From Aphodovivens sp036306585 (GTDB lineage: Bacteria > Actinomycetota > Coriobacteriia > Coriobacteriales > Eggerthellaceae): a DNA stretch of 64,000 nucleotides. Each line of letters begins with the position of its first letter. The stretch's first letter is position 1. The stretch spans positions 310,001 to 374,000 of the forward strand of contig JAXJZF010000005.1 of NCBI GenBank assembly GCA_036306585.1, given 5' to 3'. Below are positions 1 to 8,666 of this stretch, in pieces. The notes below the pieces were generated by a model that was not told the DNA's origin, did no database searches, and saw only the letters and a list, made by a program, of their open reading frames with translations. Position numbers and translations under genes: made by a program.

Positions 1-50
1 GGGCAGCCCGGCTTCTTCTTCATGCTCGTTGCGTCCATTACCACTCCGAT

Positions 51-845
51 CTACAGGGGGATGAAATTCGTCGCGATGCTGCAGCACAGCATGGCCGCCA
101 ACATGCACGCCGCCACGGCGTCGTTGCGCGAAAGGGCCATGGGGTGCAGGCGCGTGCGTCCTGCGCCTCCGTGGTAGCAGCGCGATTCCATGGCTGCCGA
201 CAGCGTTTCCGCATGGCGGAACGCGCTGGCGAACAGGGGTACCATCAGCGAAAGTAGCATGCGCAGGCGCCCTTTGGAGAACGTGGCGCCACGGCTGATC
301 TGGGCGCGGTACACGATAGAGAGCTCCTGGGCGAACTGCGGCAGGAAGCGCAGCGCGATGCCCATCATCATGCTCAGCTCGTGCGCGGGGACGCCCACGC
401 GCGCCAAAGGCGCCAGCAGATGCTCGAAGGCGTCGGTGAGGTCGAGCGCGGGAGTGGTCAGCGTGAGCAGGCTCATCCCCAGCAACAGCAGCACCAGGCG
501 GCAGGATACGAATGCGGCCTGTACCAGGCCTCCTTCGCTGATGCGTATGGTCCACCACTCGAACAGCACCTGCCCGCCTTGCATGAAGAACACGTTCAGC
601 AGGGCGGTGATCACCACGATGAACGCCAGCGGCGCGATGGAGCTCAGCGCTTTGCCCAGCGGGATGCGCGCCGCGGCGAAGAACACGATGGCGAACACGG
701 CGCATGCGGCGAGCCCGATGAAGGTCTGCGCCACGAACACGATGACCATGAACGCAAAGGCCCCCACCAGCTTCGCGCGCGGGTCCATGTGGTGGACGGG
801 GCTATCCCCCGGCCAATAGCGCCCTATGATGGCGGCGTCAGGCAC
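51..845 (-). CDS. ecfT: Energy-coupling factor transporter transmembrane protein EcfT
   Basis: EcfT is the integral membrane scaffold of an ECF vitamin importer; it joins the two ATPases to the substrate-binding S component. The 264-residue product has several hydrophobic stretches (about 26-60, 71-90, 108-132 and a final one near 243-262). It also has the two Arg-containing coupling-helix motifs typical of EcfT: SRG at 184-186 and ESR at 220-222. The start is GTG, with GGAAGGGA upstream; it overlaps the end of the ecfA2 gene by 8 nt, so the two are probably translationally coupled. It is the last gene of the ribU-ecfA1-ecfA2-ecfT operon. The family call is firm; riboflavin as substrate is inferred from the S component and riboswitch. 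Confidence 0.93.
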   Translation of the reverse strand: MPDAAIIGRYWPGDSPVHHMDPRAKLVGAFAFMVIVFVAQTFIGLAACAVFAIVFFAAARIPLGKALSSIAPLAFIVVITALLNVFFMQGGQVLFEWWTIRISEGGLVQAAFVSCRLVLLLLGMSLLTLTTPALDLTDAFEHLLAPLARVGVPAHELSMMMGIALRFLPQFAQELSIVYRAQISRGATFSKGRLRMLLSLMVPLFASAFRHAETLSAAMESRCYHGGAGRTRLHPMALSRNDAVAACMLAAMLCCSIATNFIPL

Positions 846-1743
846 GGGTCGTCCCTTCCGCTGCCGGCCGGTTCCTCAGATCGTTCGCGATCGCATCGGC
901 GAGCGACTCCACGTCGTAGAGGCGCTCGGGCAGGCGGAAACCGGCATCCCGCAGCGCTGCGGCGAAACGCTGGGCGGCCGGGGCGTCCAGGCCGACGGAG
1001 CGCAGGCCCTCCACATCGGCGAATACCTCCTGCGGCGTGCCGAGGGCGAACACCCTGCCCTCCGAGAGGACCAGCACGCGGTCGGTCAGGCGCGCAAGGT
1101 CCTCCATGCTGTGGGAGGCCATGACCATGGCGAGGCCGTTACCGTGCAGCTCCTCGATGAGCTGCAGGAACTCCTCGCGTGCCACCGGATCGAGCCCTGC
1201 CACCGGCTCGTCCATCACCAGCATGCTCGGGCGCATGGCCAGCACGCCGGCGAAGGCGACGCGGCGCTGCTGCCCTCCCGAGAGCTCGAAGGGGCTGCGC
1301 TCGGCGATGTCGGCTTCGTCCAGGTGCACCAGCTGCAGGGCCTCGCTGACGCGCGCCTGCACCTCGGCGTCTGAAAGCCCCAGGTTGCGGGGGCCGAACG
1401 ACACGTCCTCGCGCACGGTGGCGGCGAACAGCTGGTGCTCGGGGTACTGGAACACCAGGCCCACTTCGTGGCGGCATTCCTGCGCGACCCGCTTGTCGGC
1501 GAGGTCGCGGCCGCCGAACAGCACGCGGCCCTCGGTGGGGTGCAGAAGCCCGTTGCAGTGCTGGATGAGCGTGCTCTTCCCGCTGCCGGTGTGCCCGGCA
1601 AGGCCCAGGAACTCGCCTTCGGCGACCTCGAACGTCACGTTGCGCAGCGCCCAGGCGCGCCCGGCACCCTCCGCGGAGCCCCGCTTGCGGCGCTCTTTCG
1701 GGGCCTCGTAGGAATAGCTCACGCCTTCGAATGCAAGCGGCAT
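838..1743 (-). CDS. ecfA2: ECF transporter ATPase EcfA2
   Basis: This is one of the two cytoplasmic ATPases that power the ECF importer. The 301-residue protein has a Walker A loop (GHTGSGKST, about 50-58), an LSGGQ signature (LSGGQQRRVAFAG) and Walker B plus D-loop (MLVMDEPVAGLD). A tail of roughly 60 residues follows the nucleotide-binding core, as is usual for EcfA proteins. The ATG is preceded by GGAGGAGCT. The gene overlaps ecfA1 by 25 nt at its start and ecfT by 8 nt at its end, a tight operon. A basic insertion near residues 16-30 (PKERRKRG) before the core is slightly unusual. Which of the two ATPases is A1 or A2 is assigned by gene order and similarity in layout. Confidence 0.92.
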   Translation of the reverse strand: MPLAFEGVSYSYEAPKERRKRGSAEGAGRAWALRNVTFEVAEGEFLGLAGHTGSGKSTLIQHCNGLLHPTEGRVLFGGRDLADKRVAQECRHEVGLVFQYPEHQLFAATVREDVSFGPRNLGLSDAEVQARVSEALQLVHLDEADIAERSPFELSGGQQRRVAFAGVLAMRPSMLVMDEPVAGLDPVAREEFLQLIEELHGNGLAMVMASHSMEDLARLTDRVLVLSEGRVFALGTPQEVFADVEGLRSVGLDAPAAQRFAAALRDAGFRLPERLYDVESLADAIANDLRNRPAAEGTTRA

Positions 1744-2594
1744 AGCTCCTCCTTCAGCTCCTCGGGTCGCACATGCACGTTTACGTGCGACCCGCGTTCG
1801 CGCAGTGCCAGCGACAGCGCGCAGGCAAACGGCACGTCCAGATTCAGATGCTCCAGCATGCCGGCGTCGCGCAGCACCTCGTCGGGCGCGCCCTCGCAGG
1901 CGATGCGCCCGGCGCTCAACACCACCACGCGGTCGGCCAGCGCCGCCTCTTCCATGAAATGTGTGATCATCACCACGGTCTTGCCTGCTTTATGCAGGTC
2001 CTGGCACAGCTTCAGGAATCCCGCGCGTCCGCGCGGGTCCAGCATCGAAGTGGCCTCGTCCAGTATGACGATCTCAGGGCGCATCGCCAGCACGCCGGCC
2101 GCCGCCACGCGCTGCTTCTGGCCGCCGGAAAGGGCGGTGGTCTCGCGCTTCTGGAAGCCTGGCAGCCCCACGGCCTCCAGGCTCTCGTCCACGCGACAGC
2201 GCAGCTCGTCGGCGGGCACGCCCAGGTTCTCCGGGCCGAACGCCACATCGTTTTCCACAAGGCTTGCCACTAGCTGGTCGTCGGGGTTTTGGAACACCAT
2301 CCCGGCGCGGCTGCGGATGGCGTAGACGTTGCGTGCATCGGCGGTGTCCATGCCCAGCACCGTCATCGATCCCCGGTCGGGCGTCAGCAGCGCGTTCATG
2401 TGCTTGGCGAGGGTCGATTTTCCCGAGCCGTTGCCGCCAAGGATGGCCACGAACTCTCCCTGCCCGATGCGCAGGCCGATGTCCTGCAGCACGAAGGAGT
2501 CGCCGTCATAGGTGAAGGAGACCCCTTCAGCCTCGATGGCGGCTGCCTCGGGTGCGGCGGGTTGCTCGGCGGCTTGTTGCCCGGTTAGCGTCAT
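1719..2594 (-). CDS. ecfA1: ECF transporter ATPase EcfA1
   Basis: This is the second ATPase of the ECF module, pairing with EcfA2. The 291-residue product has Walker A GGNGSGKST (about 53-61), the signature LSGGQKQRVAAAG, Walker B VILDEATSMLDP and an H-loop region (MITHFMEE). An Ala/Gln-rich N-terminal stretch of about 20 residues precedes the ABC core. The start codon shares a base with the ribU stop, the classic 1-nt coupling, and the gene runs into ecfA2 with a 25-nt overlap. The closely spaced pair of ATPases followed by ecfT is the standard ECF module. Regulation comes from the FMN riboswitch upstream of ribU. Confidence 0.93.
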   Translation of the reverse strand: MTLTGQQAAEQPAAPEAAAIEAEGVSFTYDGDSFVLQDIGLRIGQGEFVAILGGNGSGKSTLAKHMNALLTPDRGSMTVLGMDTADARNVYAIRSRAGMVFQNPDDQLVASLVENDVAFGPENLGVPADELRCRVDESLEAVGLPGFQKRETTALSGGQKQRVAAAGVLAMRPEIVILDEATSMLDPRGRAGFLKLCQDLHKAGKTVVMITHFMEEAALADRVVVLSAGRIACEGAPDEVLRDAGMLEHLNLDVPFACALSLALRERGSHVNVHVRPEELKEELCRLHSKA

Positions 2595-3190
2595 CAGCGG
2601 CCCCTCACTTGCTTTTTCCTCGGGGTGATCAGGTTGGAGATGCTTTTATACACCGCCAGCGTCAGGACGGCGTTGATGACGCCCTTGGCCAGGTTGAACG
2701 GCAGCAGGATGGGAATGATCATCGAGACGACGGCATCCAGGGGCACGCCCAGGTACGCGGGGGTGATCACCAGGTTGCCCACGATGGCCATGATGAGGGC
2801 CGCCACGACGCTTGCCGCCAGGCCCGCGATCGCCCGCGGAAGCGTGCGCTTGCGCTTGTAGACGAGCGCAGCGGGCACCACGAAGCCGATCACCACCAGG
2901 ATGTTCATCACCGCGCCTGAGAAATCGGCCATCAGCAGTCCGTGGATGATGGCGCCGGCGATGCCCACCGCCAGGCCCGATCCTGCGCCGAAGGCGAAGC
3001 CGCACACCATGGCGGGCATGGCCGAGGCGTCGTACTTCAGCCAGGCGACGCCGGGGATCAACGGGAACTCGATGAATGACAGCAGCACGCCGATGGCGCA
3101 CAGAAGCGCCATCACCACCAGTTGCCGGGTGCTCCACCTGTTCGTGTTCTGGATGACGGCGCTGCCGCTCGCGTTGCTCGATCCGCCCAT
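2594..3190 (-). CDS. ribU: Riboflavin ECF transporter S component RibU
   Basis: This is the substrate-binding membrane subunit of the ECF importer, predicted to take up riboflavin. The 198-residue protein has about six hydrophobic segments and RibU-like features: a PxIPG turn followed by LKYDAS near residues 44-56, and a C-terminal FNLAKG motif in the last helix. The start is ATG with AAAGGAG upstream. The strongest functional evidence is the leader: an FMN riboswitch and a terminator lie immediately upstream on the same strand, so FMN excess should stop transcription of all four genes. RibU is often encoded alone and shares a remote ECF module; here it sits with a full module and may have dedicated energy coupling. 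It could share that module with other S components. Confidence 0.92.
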   Translation of the reverse strand: MGGSSNASGSAVIQNTNRWSTRQLVVMALLCAIGVLLSFIEFPLIPGVAWLKYDASAMPAMVCGFAFGAGSGLAVGIAGAIIHGLLMADFSGAVMNILVVIGFVVPAALVYKRKRTLPRAIAGLAASVVAALIMAIVGNLVITPAYLGVPLDAVVSMIIPILLPFNLAKGVINAVLTLAVYKSISNLITPRKKQVRGR

Positions 3191-3244
3191 GGCGAGCTCC
3201 TTTCGGCAGGCCTTCGTCCCAAGAGGGTTCGCTTTCCGGCCTGC

Positions 3245-3289
3245 GAAAAGAAAGACGAGCCCGTACGGATTCCTTCCATACAGGCTCGT
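3245..3289 (-). terminator. Riboswitch-controlled intrinsic terminator upstream of ribU
   Basis: Read on the minus strand, a 14-bp stem (ACGAGCCTGTATGG pairing with CCGTACGGGCTCGT, two G-U pairs) closes a 7-nt loop and is followed by CTTTCTTTT. It lies between the FMN aptamer and the ribU start, the usual place for the expression platform. The inference is that FMN binding favours this terminator. Confidence 0.85.
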
Positions 3290-3336
3290 TGGGTCCGCGT
3301 TCGCCTGCGCGCTGTCGCGCGGCGTGGGCGGATTCC

Positions 3337-3497
3337 TGCCTCTTCCATCCGGACTGTGACCGTTGGTCTTGGGATCTCACCAAAATCAGCCTGCGCGGCG
3401 CCGTTGCAGGCGCCTCTGCAGGGTCGCGGACTCGCGGCTGCGCGGATGGCCGCGCGCCGGATCACCGCCAGTGAGGAATTTCACCTCGCCCTGAAAC
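3337..3497 (-). promoter_or_regulatory. FMN riboswitch (RFN element)
   Basis: On the minus strand the conserved RFN blocks appear in order: AGGGCGAGGTGAAATTCC then CACTGGCGGTGA near 3495-3458, AGTCCGCGAC near 3435, GGTGAGATCCCAAGACC near 3380-3364, and ACAGTCCGGATGGAAGA closing at about 3341. This is the full FMN-sensing aptamer. It precedes a strong terminator and then ribU, so transcription attenuation by FMN is expected. Confidence 0.96.
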
Positions 3498-3512
3498 AGA
3501 ATCCATGCGGTC

Positions 3513-3541
3513 ATTGTAACGTTGCCCCCTGCACGCTGCAA
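3513..3541 (-). promoter_or_regulatory. Promoter of the ribU-ecf operon
   Basis: On the minus strand TTGCAG (3541-3536) and TACAAT (3518-3513) are separated by 17 nt, close to the housekeeping sigma consensus. They lie just upstream of the FMN aptamer. This is sequence-based only; the transcription start is not known. Confidence 0.7.
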
Positions 3542-3647
3542 TAAGGCCGTTTCCAAACCGTTTCGGCACGGGCGGGGGAAGCGCCCCTTCGAGCGCCGTT
3601 CGCGGATGGCCTGCAGGCACGATGCGGCGAAATCAGGGCGAATGCCC

Positions 3648-3653
3648 TATAAT
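3648..3653 (+). promoter_or_regulatory. Putative -10 box for the alanine symporter gene
   Basis: A perfect TATAAT lies 63 nt before the start of the AGCS gene. A short inverted repeat, AGGGC-GAAT-GCCCT (3636-3649), runs into the -10 box and could be an operator. I see no good -35 box at 17 nt, so the call is tentative. Confidence 0.4.
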
Positions 3654-3715
3654 CCTGAAATTCGCCCGCGTTCGCGCGGACAAGGAGAGGGTTTTCGATA
3701 AACAGGGCATTCCAT

Positions 3716-5134
3716 ATGGATTTCATTCAACTTCTTAACGACATCGATGCCATGGTGTGGGGCGTGCCGATGATCGTCATCCTGCTCGGGTCGCATCTGT
3801 ACCTGACGTTCCGCACCCGCTTCATCCAGCGTAAGCTGGGCACGGCCATCAAGCTGTCCGTCACGAAGGACCCCGACGCACCCGGCGACATCAGCCAGTT
3901 CGGCGCGCTGGCAACGGCGCTTTCTGCAACCATCGGCACCGGCAACATCGTGGGCGTGGGCACCGCCGTTTTGGCCGGCGGCCCGGGCGCGGTGTTCTGG
4001 ATGTGGCTCACCGGCGTGTTCGGCATCGCCACCAAATACGCCGAGACCTACGCCGCGGTGAAGTTCCGCGTGCGCGACCACAACGGCAACATGCTGGGCG
4101 GCGCCATGTACGCGTGGCGGCGCGCCTACCAGCGCAAAGACGGGTCGTGCCCGTGGTGGGCGCTGCTCGGAGCCGGCGCGTTCGCCCTGTTCGCCGCCGT
4201 CGCGGCGCTGGGTACCGGCTCGGCGGTGCAGTCCAACGCCATGGTCAACATCATCCAGGCGAGCGTCCCCGACGTTCCCAGCTGGGCGCTGGGGGCGATC
4301 GTGGTGGTGCTGGTCGCCCTGGTGGTGTTCGGCAGCGTGCAGCTCATCGCGCGGGTGTGCGAGAAGCTGGTGCCCATCATGGCGTTTCTGTACCTGGTGG
4401 GCTGCGTGGTCATCCTAGTGATGAACGGCCAGTACGTCATCCCCGCGCTCGAGACCATCGTGCGCTGCGCGTTTACCGGCGAAGCCGTGTTCGGCGGCGC
4501 GATCGGCTCGGGCCTGATGGTGGCGCTGCAGTTCGGCTGCGCGCGCGGCCTGTTCTCCAACGAGTCGGGCCTGGGCTCGGCGTCCATCGTCGCCGCGGCG
4601 GCGTCCACGCGCAACCCTGCGCGCCAGGCGCTCGTGGCCATGACGGGCACGTTCTGGAGCACCGTCATCATCTGCGCCATCACCGGCATCGTTCTGGTGT
4701 CCACCATGATGGCCCATCCCGACATCGTCGCCTCAGGTTCGCTTTCCGAGGGCGTCGACCTCACCACCGCGGCATTCTCCGCCATTCCCGTTGTGGGCAT
4801 GCCGGTGCTTACCATCGGCATGGTGACGTTCGCCTATTCCACCATTCTGGGCTGGTCGTACTACGGCAGCCGCTGCATCTCGTACCTGTTGGGCAAGCAC
4901 GCCGTGCGCCCCTACCAGGTGCTCTACGTGCTCATGGCGTTCTTGGGCGCGGTGGGCATCGGCAACGTGGCTTGGACCGTCTCCGACATCGGCAACGCGC
5001 TCATGGCGCTGCCCAACATCATCGTCGTGCTGTTGCTGTCGGGCTTGATAGCGCGCGAGACTAATCACTATGTCTGGGACGGCAACCTCGACGAGAAATC
5101 CTCCGACGAGATTCCCATGATCGAATCGAAATAG
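3716..5134 (+). CDS. Alanine/glycine:cation symporter (AGCS family)
   Basis: This membrane protein is predicted to import alanine or glycine with sodium or protons. The 472-residue product has around ten or eleven hydrophobic helices. It carries the AGCS signature region near residues 63-100: ALSATIGTGNIVGVG, then AVLAGGPGAVFWMW and FGIATKYAE. A second conserved block, ARGLFSNESGLGSA, lies near residues 278-291. Length and motif order match full-length family members. The ribosome-binding site is weak (CAGGG before the ATG). It is a single-gene unit, divergent from ribU, followed by a strong terminator at 5187-5219. Substrate and ion are inferred from the family. Confidence 0.93.
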   Translation: MDFIQLLNDIDAMVWGVPMIVILLGSHLYLTFRTRFIQRKLGTAIKLSVTKDPDAPGDISQFGALATALSATIGTGNIVGVGTAVLAGGPGAVFWMWLTGVFGIATKYAETYAAVKFRVRDHNGNMLGGAMYAWRRAYQRKDGSCPWWALLGAGAFALFAAVAALGTGSAVQSNAMVNIIQASVPDVPSWALGAIVVVLVALVVFGSVQLIARVCEKLVPIMAFLYLVGCVVILVMNGQYVIPALETIVRCAFTGEAVFGGAIGSGLMVALQFGCARGLFSNESGLGSASIVAAAASTRNPARQALVAMTGTFWSTVIICAITGIVLVSTMMAHPDIVASGSLSEGVDLTTAAFSAIPVVGMPVLTIGMVTFAYSTILGWSYYGSRCISYLLGKHAVRPYQVLYVLMAFLGAVGIGNVAWTVSDIGNALMALPNIIVVLLLSGLIARETNHYVWDGNLDEKSSDEIPMIESK

Positions 5135-5186
5135 CATCTCCCCGCCTTTCGCGGGCGGCGCCCTACGCGCCTGCATGGCAGCGCTG

Positions 5187-5219
5187 CGCCCGCAACGGTT
5201 GTTGCGGGCGTTTCTTTTT
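5187..5219 (+). terminator. Intrinsic terminator after the AGCS symporter gene
   Basis: A perfect 10-bp stem (CGCCCGCAAC / GTTGCGGGCG) with loop GGTT is followed by TTTCTTTTT. It lies between the symporter stop and the start of the next MFS gene. This argues that the MFS gene starts at 5283 and not at an upstream in-frame ATG inside this hairpin. Confidence 0.9.
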
Positions 5220-5282
5220 CCTGTCGGAGTGCTACCCTGTTCGGGAGGGGAAAGGGCGTTTCCGTCAGGGGGAGGAGATGCT

Positions 5283-6800
5283 ATGGAAGCAGGGCGCAAC
5301 GGTAGGGGCGTCGTGGCGGCGCTGTGCCTGACCAGCTTCGGCCCGCTATCCTTCGGCCTCGGTTGCGCGGGCGTCTTCTATCCTGCCCTTTCCGCCAGCC
5401 TGGGCGTGAGTCCCGGGCTGCTCAGCTATTACACCTCGGCGCTGTGGATCGCCGCGTTGGTGACGCTTCCCGTGCTGGCGAAGCTGTTCGAGCGCATTGG
5501 CGCCCGCGCCTGCGTGACGACGGCTTGCGCACTCGTCGCCCTTGATCTCGCGGCGCTTTCGTTCACCGGCGGCTTCGTCTGGTTCATGGCGTGCGGTTGC
5601 GTGATGGGCGTCGCCGTGGCGGTCCTGCTGTTCCTTGCTCCCTCGACTCTGGTCAACGAATGGTTCGCGAAACGGGCGGGCCTGCTTCTGGGCGTGGTGA
5701 CGGCGTTCGCGGGCATCGGCGGCATGGTGTGGTGCGCCGTGGGCGGCGTCCTCATCGAGCTGTGGGGCTGGCAGGCGGCCTACCGGGTGTTCTGCGTCCT
5801 CGCGGTGCTGCTGGGCGCGTTTCCCTCCCTGTTGCTTGTGACTGATGCGCCGGGCATCGGTGGGCGCATGCCCTCCGACGAGGCGGGCTGCTGCAGCGTG
5901 GATGGCGGGGAGGGGACCGCGCGTCTCGAGGACGGCGCCTGCGGCGATGCCGACGGCGCTGCGGAACCGGCGCCGCCTGCTGGCCGGAATGCCCGGTCGG
6001 TGCACCTCGCCGCCCATCGCCATCCGTACCTGCCCTATCGGCGGGAAGACGGGTCCATCGCCCCCGCAGCGCCCGTGTCGCAGCTCAAGCCGTCCGTGGC
6101 GGCGCGCGTCGCCAGCCTGCGAAAGGGGATCGCGGCGCCTTTGCCGCGGTGCCGGGGGGAGGTCCCTCAAGGCCCCGCCGGGCATCCGCTGCCCACCGAG
6201 GTGGGCGTGCCTGCCAAGCGGGCGCTGCCCTCGGGGCTTTTGCTGCTCATCGCCGACATCGCCTTCATCCTCAACTTCGGCATGTACGTGTACTTCGTCA
6301 TCCCCTCGTTCGCCGACGGGCTTCCGATCGCGGCGTCGTTCCCGCTTCTGGGGGCCCTTGCCTCGTCGGCGGCCATGGCGGGCCAGACGGTGTCGAAGGT
6401 GGCGTTGGGGTTCGTGGGCGATCGCGCGCCGGCAGCCGCCACCATCATCGGTATCGTGGCGGGCTTGGCGGGCATCGCGACGCTATGGTTCTTCCGGGCG
6501 CAGGCGCCCGCCGTGCTTTTGGGCGCTTTGCTGATCGGCGCGTGCTGCGGTGTGGCGAATGTCATGATGCCGGTGTTCACGCGTTTGGCGTTCGGCATGC
6601 GTGACTACCCGCGCATCTATGCGCGCGTTTCCATGGCGGCGTCGCTGGGTGCCATCGCCTCCGGCTTCCTGTGGGGCACGGTCATCGGCGTGAAGGGCGG
6701 CTACGTCGAGCTGTTCGCCGGCGTGTCGATACTGCTTGCTGTGGCGTTGTGGCTGGTGGCGGTTTTGTCCAGGCGGCTTAGGCGCCACGGCGTCCGCTAG
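5283..6800 (+). CDS. MFS transporter with a long hydrophilic central loop
   Basis: This is a predicted secondary transporter of the major facilitator superfamily; the substrate is unknown. The 505-residue protein has about twelve hydrophobic segments in two halves. Between them lies an unusually long hydrophilic stretch of about 110-120 residues (roughly 190-310), rich in Gly, Ala, Asp, Glu and Arg, where most MFS proteins have 30-60. The ATG at 5283 was chosen because GGGGGAGGAG precedes it and because the earlier in-frame ATG at 5175 lies before the previous gene's terminator. The first half resembles monocarboxylate-type MFS permeases. No neighbouring enzyme suggests a substrate. Confidence 0.85.
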   Translation: MEAGRNGRGVVAALCLTSFGPLSFGLGCAGVFYPALSASLGVSPGLLSYYTSALWIAALVTLPVLAKLFERIGARACVTTACALVALDLAALSFTGGFVWFMACGCVMGVAVAVLLFLAPSTLVNEWFAKRAGLLLGVVTAFAGIGGMVWCAVGGVLIELWGWQAAYRVFCVLAVLLGAFPSLLLVTDAPGIGGRMPSDEAGCCSVDGGEGTARLEDGACGDADGAAEPAPPAGRNARSVHLAAHRHPYLPYRREDGSIAPAAPVSQLKPSVAARVASLRKGIAAPLPRCRGEVPQGPAGHPLPTEVGVPAKRALPSGLLLLIADIAFILNFGMYVYFVIPSFADGLPIAASFPLLGALASSAAMAGQTVSKVALGFVGDRAPAAATIIGIVAGLAGIATLWFFRAQAPAVLLGALLIGACCGVANVMMPVFTRLAFGMRDYPRIYARVSMAASLGAIASGFLWGTVIGVKGGYVELFAGVSILLAVALWLVAVLSRRLRRHGVR

Positions 6801-7168
6801 CGTCCCGCCCGCCGCCCGCCTTTCCAACCGTGTGCGTTCGTCGTCGTCTCTTCACCGTCCAAGCGCTGTTCCGGCAGGTTTTAGCGCCCTATAAAGAACC
6901 AATTCCCCCTCTTTCCGACTGCTTTCGGCTGCTCTGTGCCCTTTGCACAAAATATTGCGCTCTCCCTATGCTCGGGGGAGGGTGACGCGCACGCTTCAGC
7001 GACTTATATTCGTTACAAGCTCTCATAGGTCTCGCGAGCCCTCTGAACGAGAGAAGTTAGGGGCGCACCGCTAGGTGCGTTTAGTTCGCCGTCTGCAAAA
7101 TCGCCGGCATAGGGCCGCTGCGCTTTGCTGCCCGCGCCTGCGGTAGGCGGCTAAGCTTTGGAGGGTGT
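6801..7168 (+). other. Gene-free leader of the OFA-type permease gene
   Basis: I find no convincing gene in these 368 bases. TTGCAC (6943-6948) and TATGCT (6967-6972), spaced 18 nt, form a plausible promoter. A small hairpin, CGCACC-GCTA-GGTGCG (7064-7079), is followed by TTTA. A CTCGCGAG palindrome lies near 7031-7038. The resulting leader of about 190 nt is long for a single permease gene and could hold regulation I cannot name. Confidence 0.4.
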
Positions 7169-8437
7169 ATGAATCAAGGAGTTTCCCGTTATGTGAGGCT
7201 GGTAGCAGCCTCGCTGATCATGATTTGCACGGGCATCATCTACATGTGGAGCGTGTTCAATGCCGGCGTGAGCGCCGCGCTGCCGGGCATGTCTGCCACC
7301 GACGTGTCCGATTTCGCGTTCACGTCATCCATCATGATCACCCTGTTCTCCGTCGGCGCGCTTTGCGGCGGCCGTCTGCAGGACAAGTTCGGTCCTAAGA
7401 TCATTATCATCATCGGTTCCATCTGCTTCGGCCTGGGCGTGTTCCTCACGTCGTTCACCATCGACATGGGCCCCGCTCCCACGTGGCTGACCTTCGGCGT
7501 CATCGGCGGTTTCGCGGTGGGCTGCACCTACAATTCCGCTATTCCGTGCATCCAGAAGTGGTTCCCGGATAAGATCAACGTCTGCAGCGGCATCATCGTG
7601 TGCTGCTTCGGCTTGGCCACCGTGGTGTTCACCCCGGTCGCCCAGATGCTCATCGACGCGTACGGCATCCATGCCACGTTCCAGATCCTGGGCATCGTGT
7701 TCGCCGTCGTTTGCCTGCTGGCTTCCATCTTCATCAAGAACCCCGAGGCAGGCTGGCTGCCCGAGGGCTACGTCCCCGCTACCAGCAAGTCCAACATCGC
7801 CCAGGTGCAGGTTCCGTTCAGCAAGGCCATCAAGACCCGCCAGCTGTGGATCATCATGCTGACGCTGTGGTTCATCACTGCCGGCTACTTCTGCATCAAC
7901 CCCATCCTTCGTCAGCTGGGCATGGCGCGCGGCTTGGACGAGGGCTTGGCTAACGGCATCGTCATGGCTTGCGGCTTGGGTCTGGCAGTGGGCCGCTTCG
8001 CCGTGCCGTTCTTCGTGAACGTGCTGCGCGGCCGTCGCAACACCGCCCTCACGCTGGCTGTTCTGGTGTGCATCGTGTCCATCGCGCTGATCTTCGCGCA
8101 GGGCATCGCCTTCATGGTGCTGGTGTTCCTGCTGGCCGCATTCGCCGGCGCTCCGGGTGCCACCTACTCTCCGTGGACGGCTGAGAACTTCGGCCTGGAG
8201 AACCAAGGCGCCAACTACGGCTTCGTCATGATCGGCACCGGCCTGTCCTCGCTGATCTCCTTCCGCCTGTGCAACCAGGTTATCGCCCCGATGGTCGGCG
8301 GCCTGGGCGCAAACGGCGTTGCGGTGAACACCGCCATGTACTTCGTGGTGTCGCTGGTCTTCGCCGTCGTGTCGGTCCTGCTGCTGCTGGCTTTCAAGAC
8401 CTACAAGGAGGGCAAGAAGGACGCTGCCGCGAAGTAG
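7169..8437 (+). CDS. OFA-family MFS transporter (oxalate/formate antiporter-like)
   Basis: This membrane carrier is predicted to move a small carboxylate. The 422-residue product has twelve hydrophobic segments and a short central loop. It resembles the OFA branch of MFS: GTIYxWSVF-like residues in helix 1 (GIIYMWSVFN), the loop motif GGRLQDKFGPK after helix 2, and FGGVIGFAVGCTYNS-like glycine-rich helix 4 (VIGGFAVGCTYNSAI). GGAGGGTGT precedes the ATG. It is transcribed alone, with a terminator at 8494-8536. Members of this family are numerous in anaerobic Eggerthellaceae, and substrates vary (oxalate, formate, lactate or others), so none is assigned. Confidence 0.88.
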   Translation: MNQGVSRYVRLVAASLIMICTGIIYMWSVFNAGVSAALPGMSATDVSDFAFTSSIMITLFSVGALCGGRLQDKFGPKIIIIIGSICFGLGVFLTSFTIDMGPAPTWLTFGVIGGFAVGCTYNSAIPCIQKWFPDKINVCSGIIVCCFGLATVVFTPVAQMLIDAYGIHATFQILGIVFAVVCLLASIFIKNPEAGWLPEGYVPATSKSNIAQVQVPFSKAIKTRQLWIIMLTLWFITAGYFCINPILRQLGMARGLDEGLANGIVMACGLGLAVGRFAVPFFVNVLRGRRNTALTLAVLVCIVSIALIFAQGIAFMVLVFLLAAFAGAPGATYSPWTAENFGLENQGANYGFVMIGTGLSSLISFRLCNQVIAPMVGGLGANGVAVNTAMYFVVSLVFAVVSVLLLLAFKTYKEGKKDAAAK

Positions 8438-8493
8438 CGTTTCCATCCAGATCGATCCGCAAGGCATCCCCTCCGACCCTTGCGAATCCGCAG

Positions 8494-8536
8494 ACCCCGC
8501 CCGAGCCTCCCTCAGGTTCGCGGCGGGGTTTTTTCG
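8494..8536 (+). terminator. Intrinsic terminator after the OFA permease gene
   Basis: A GC-rich hairpin, ACCCCGCCCGAGCC with GGTTCGCGGCGGGG, is followed by TTTTTTCG about 60 nt past the stop codon. Confidence 0.82.
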
Positions 8537-8666
8537 TTTCGGGGAGGCGCGGGCGGGTTGCTGGCGAGGGACGCTGCATGCCGGTGGGGAGCCGCGCATT
8601 ATACGGCGGCGCAGGTGTTAGGGAAGCCGTGCTTCGGACGGCGGTGCGTTCGGGTATCATGGGCGC

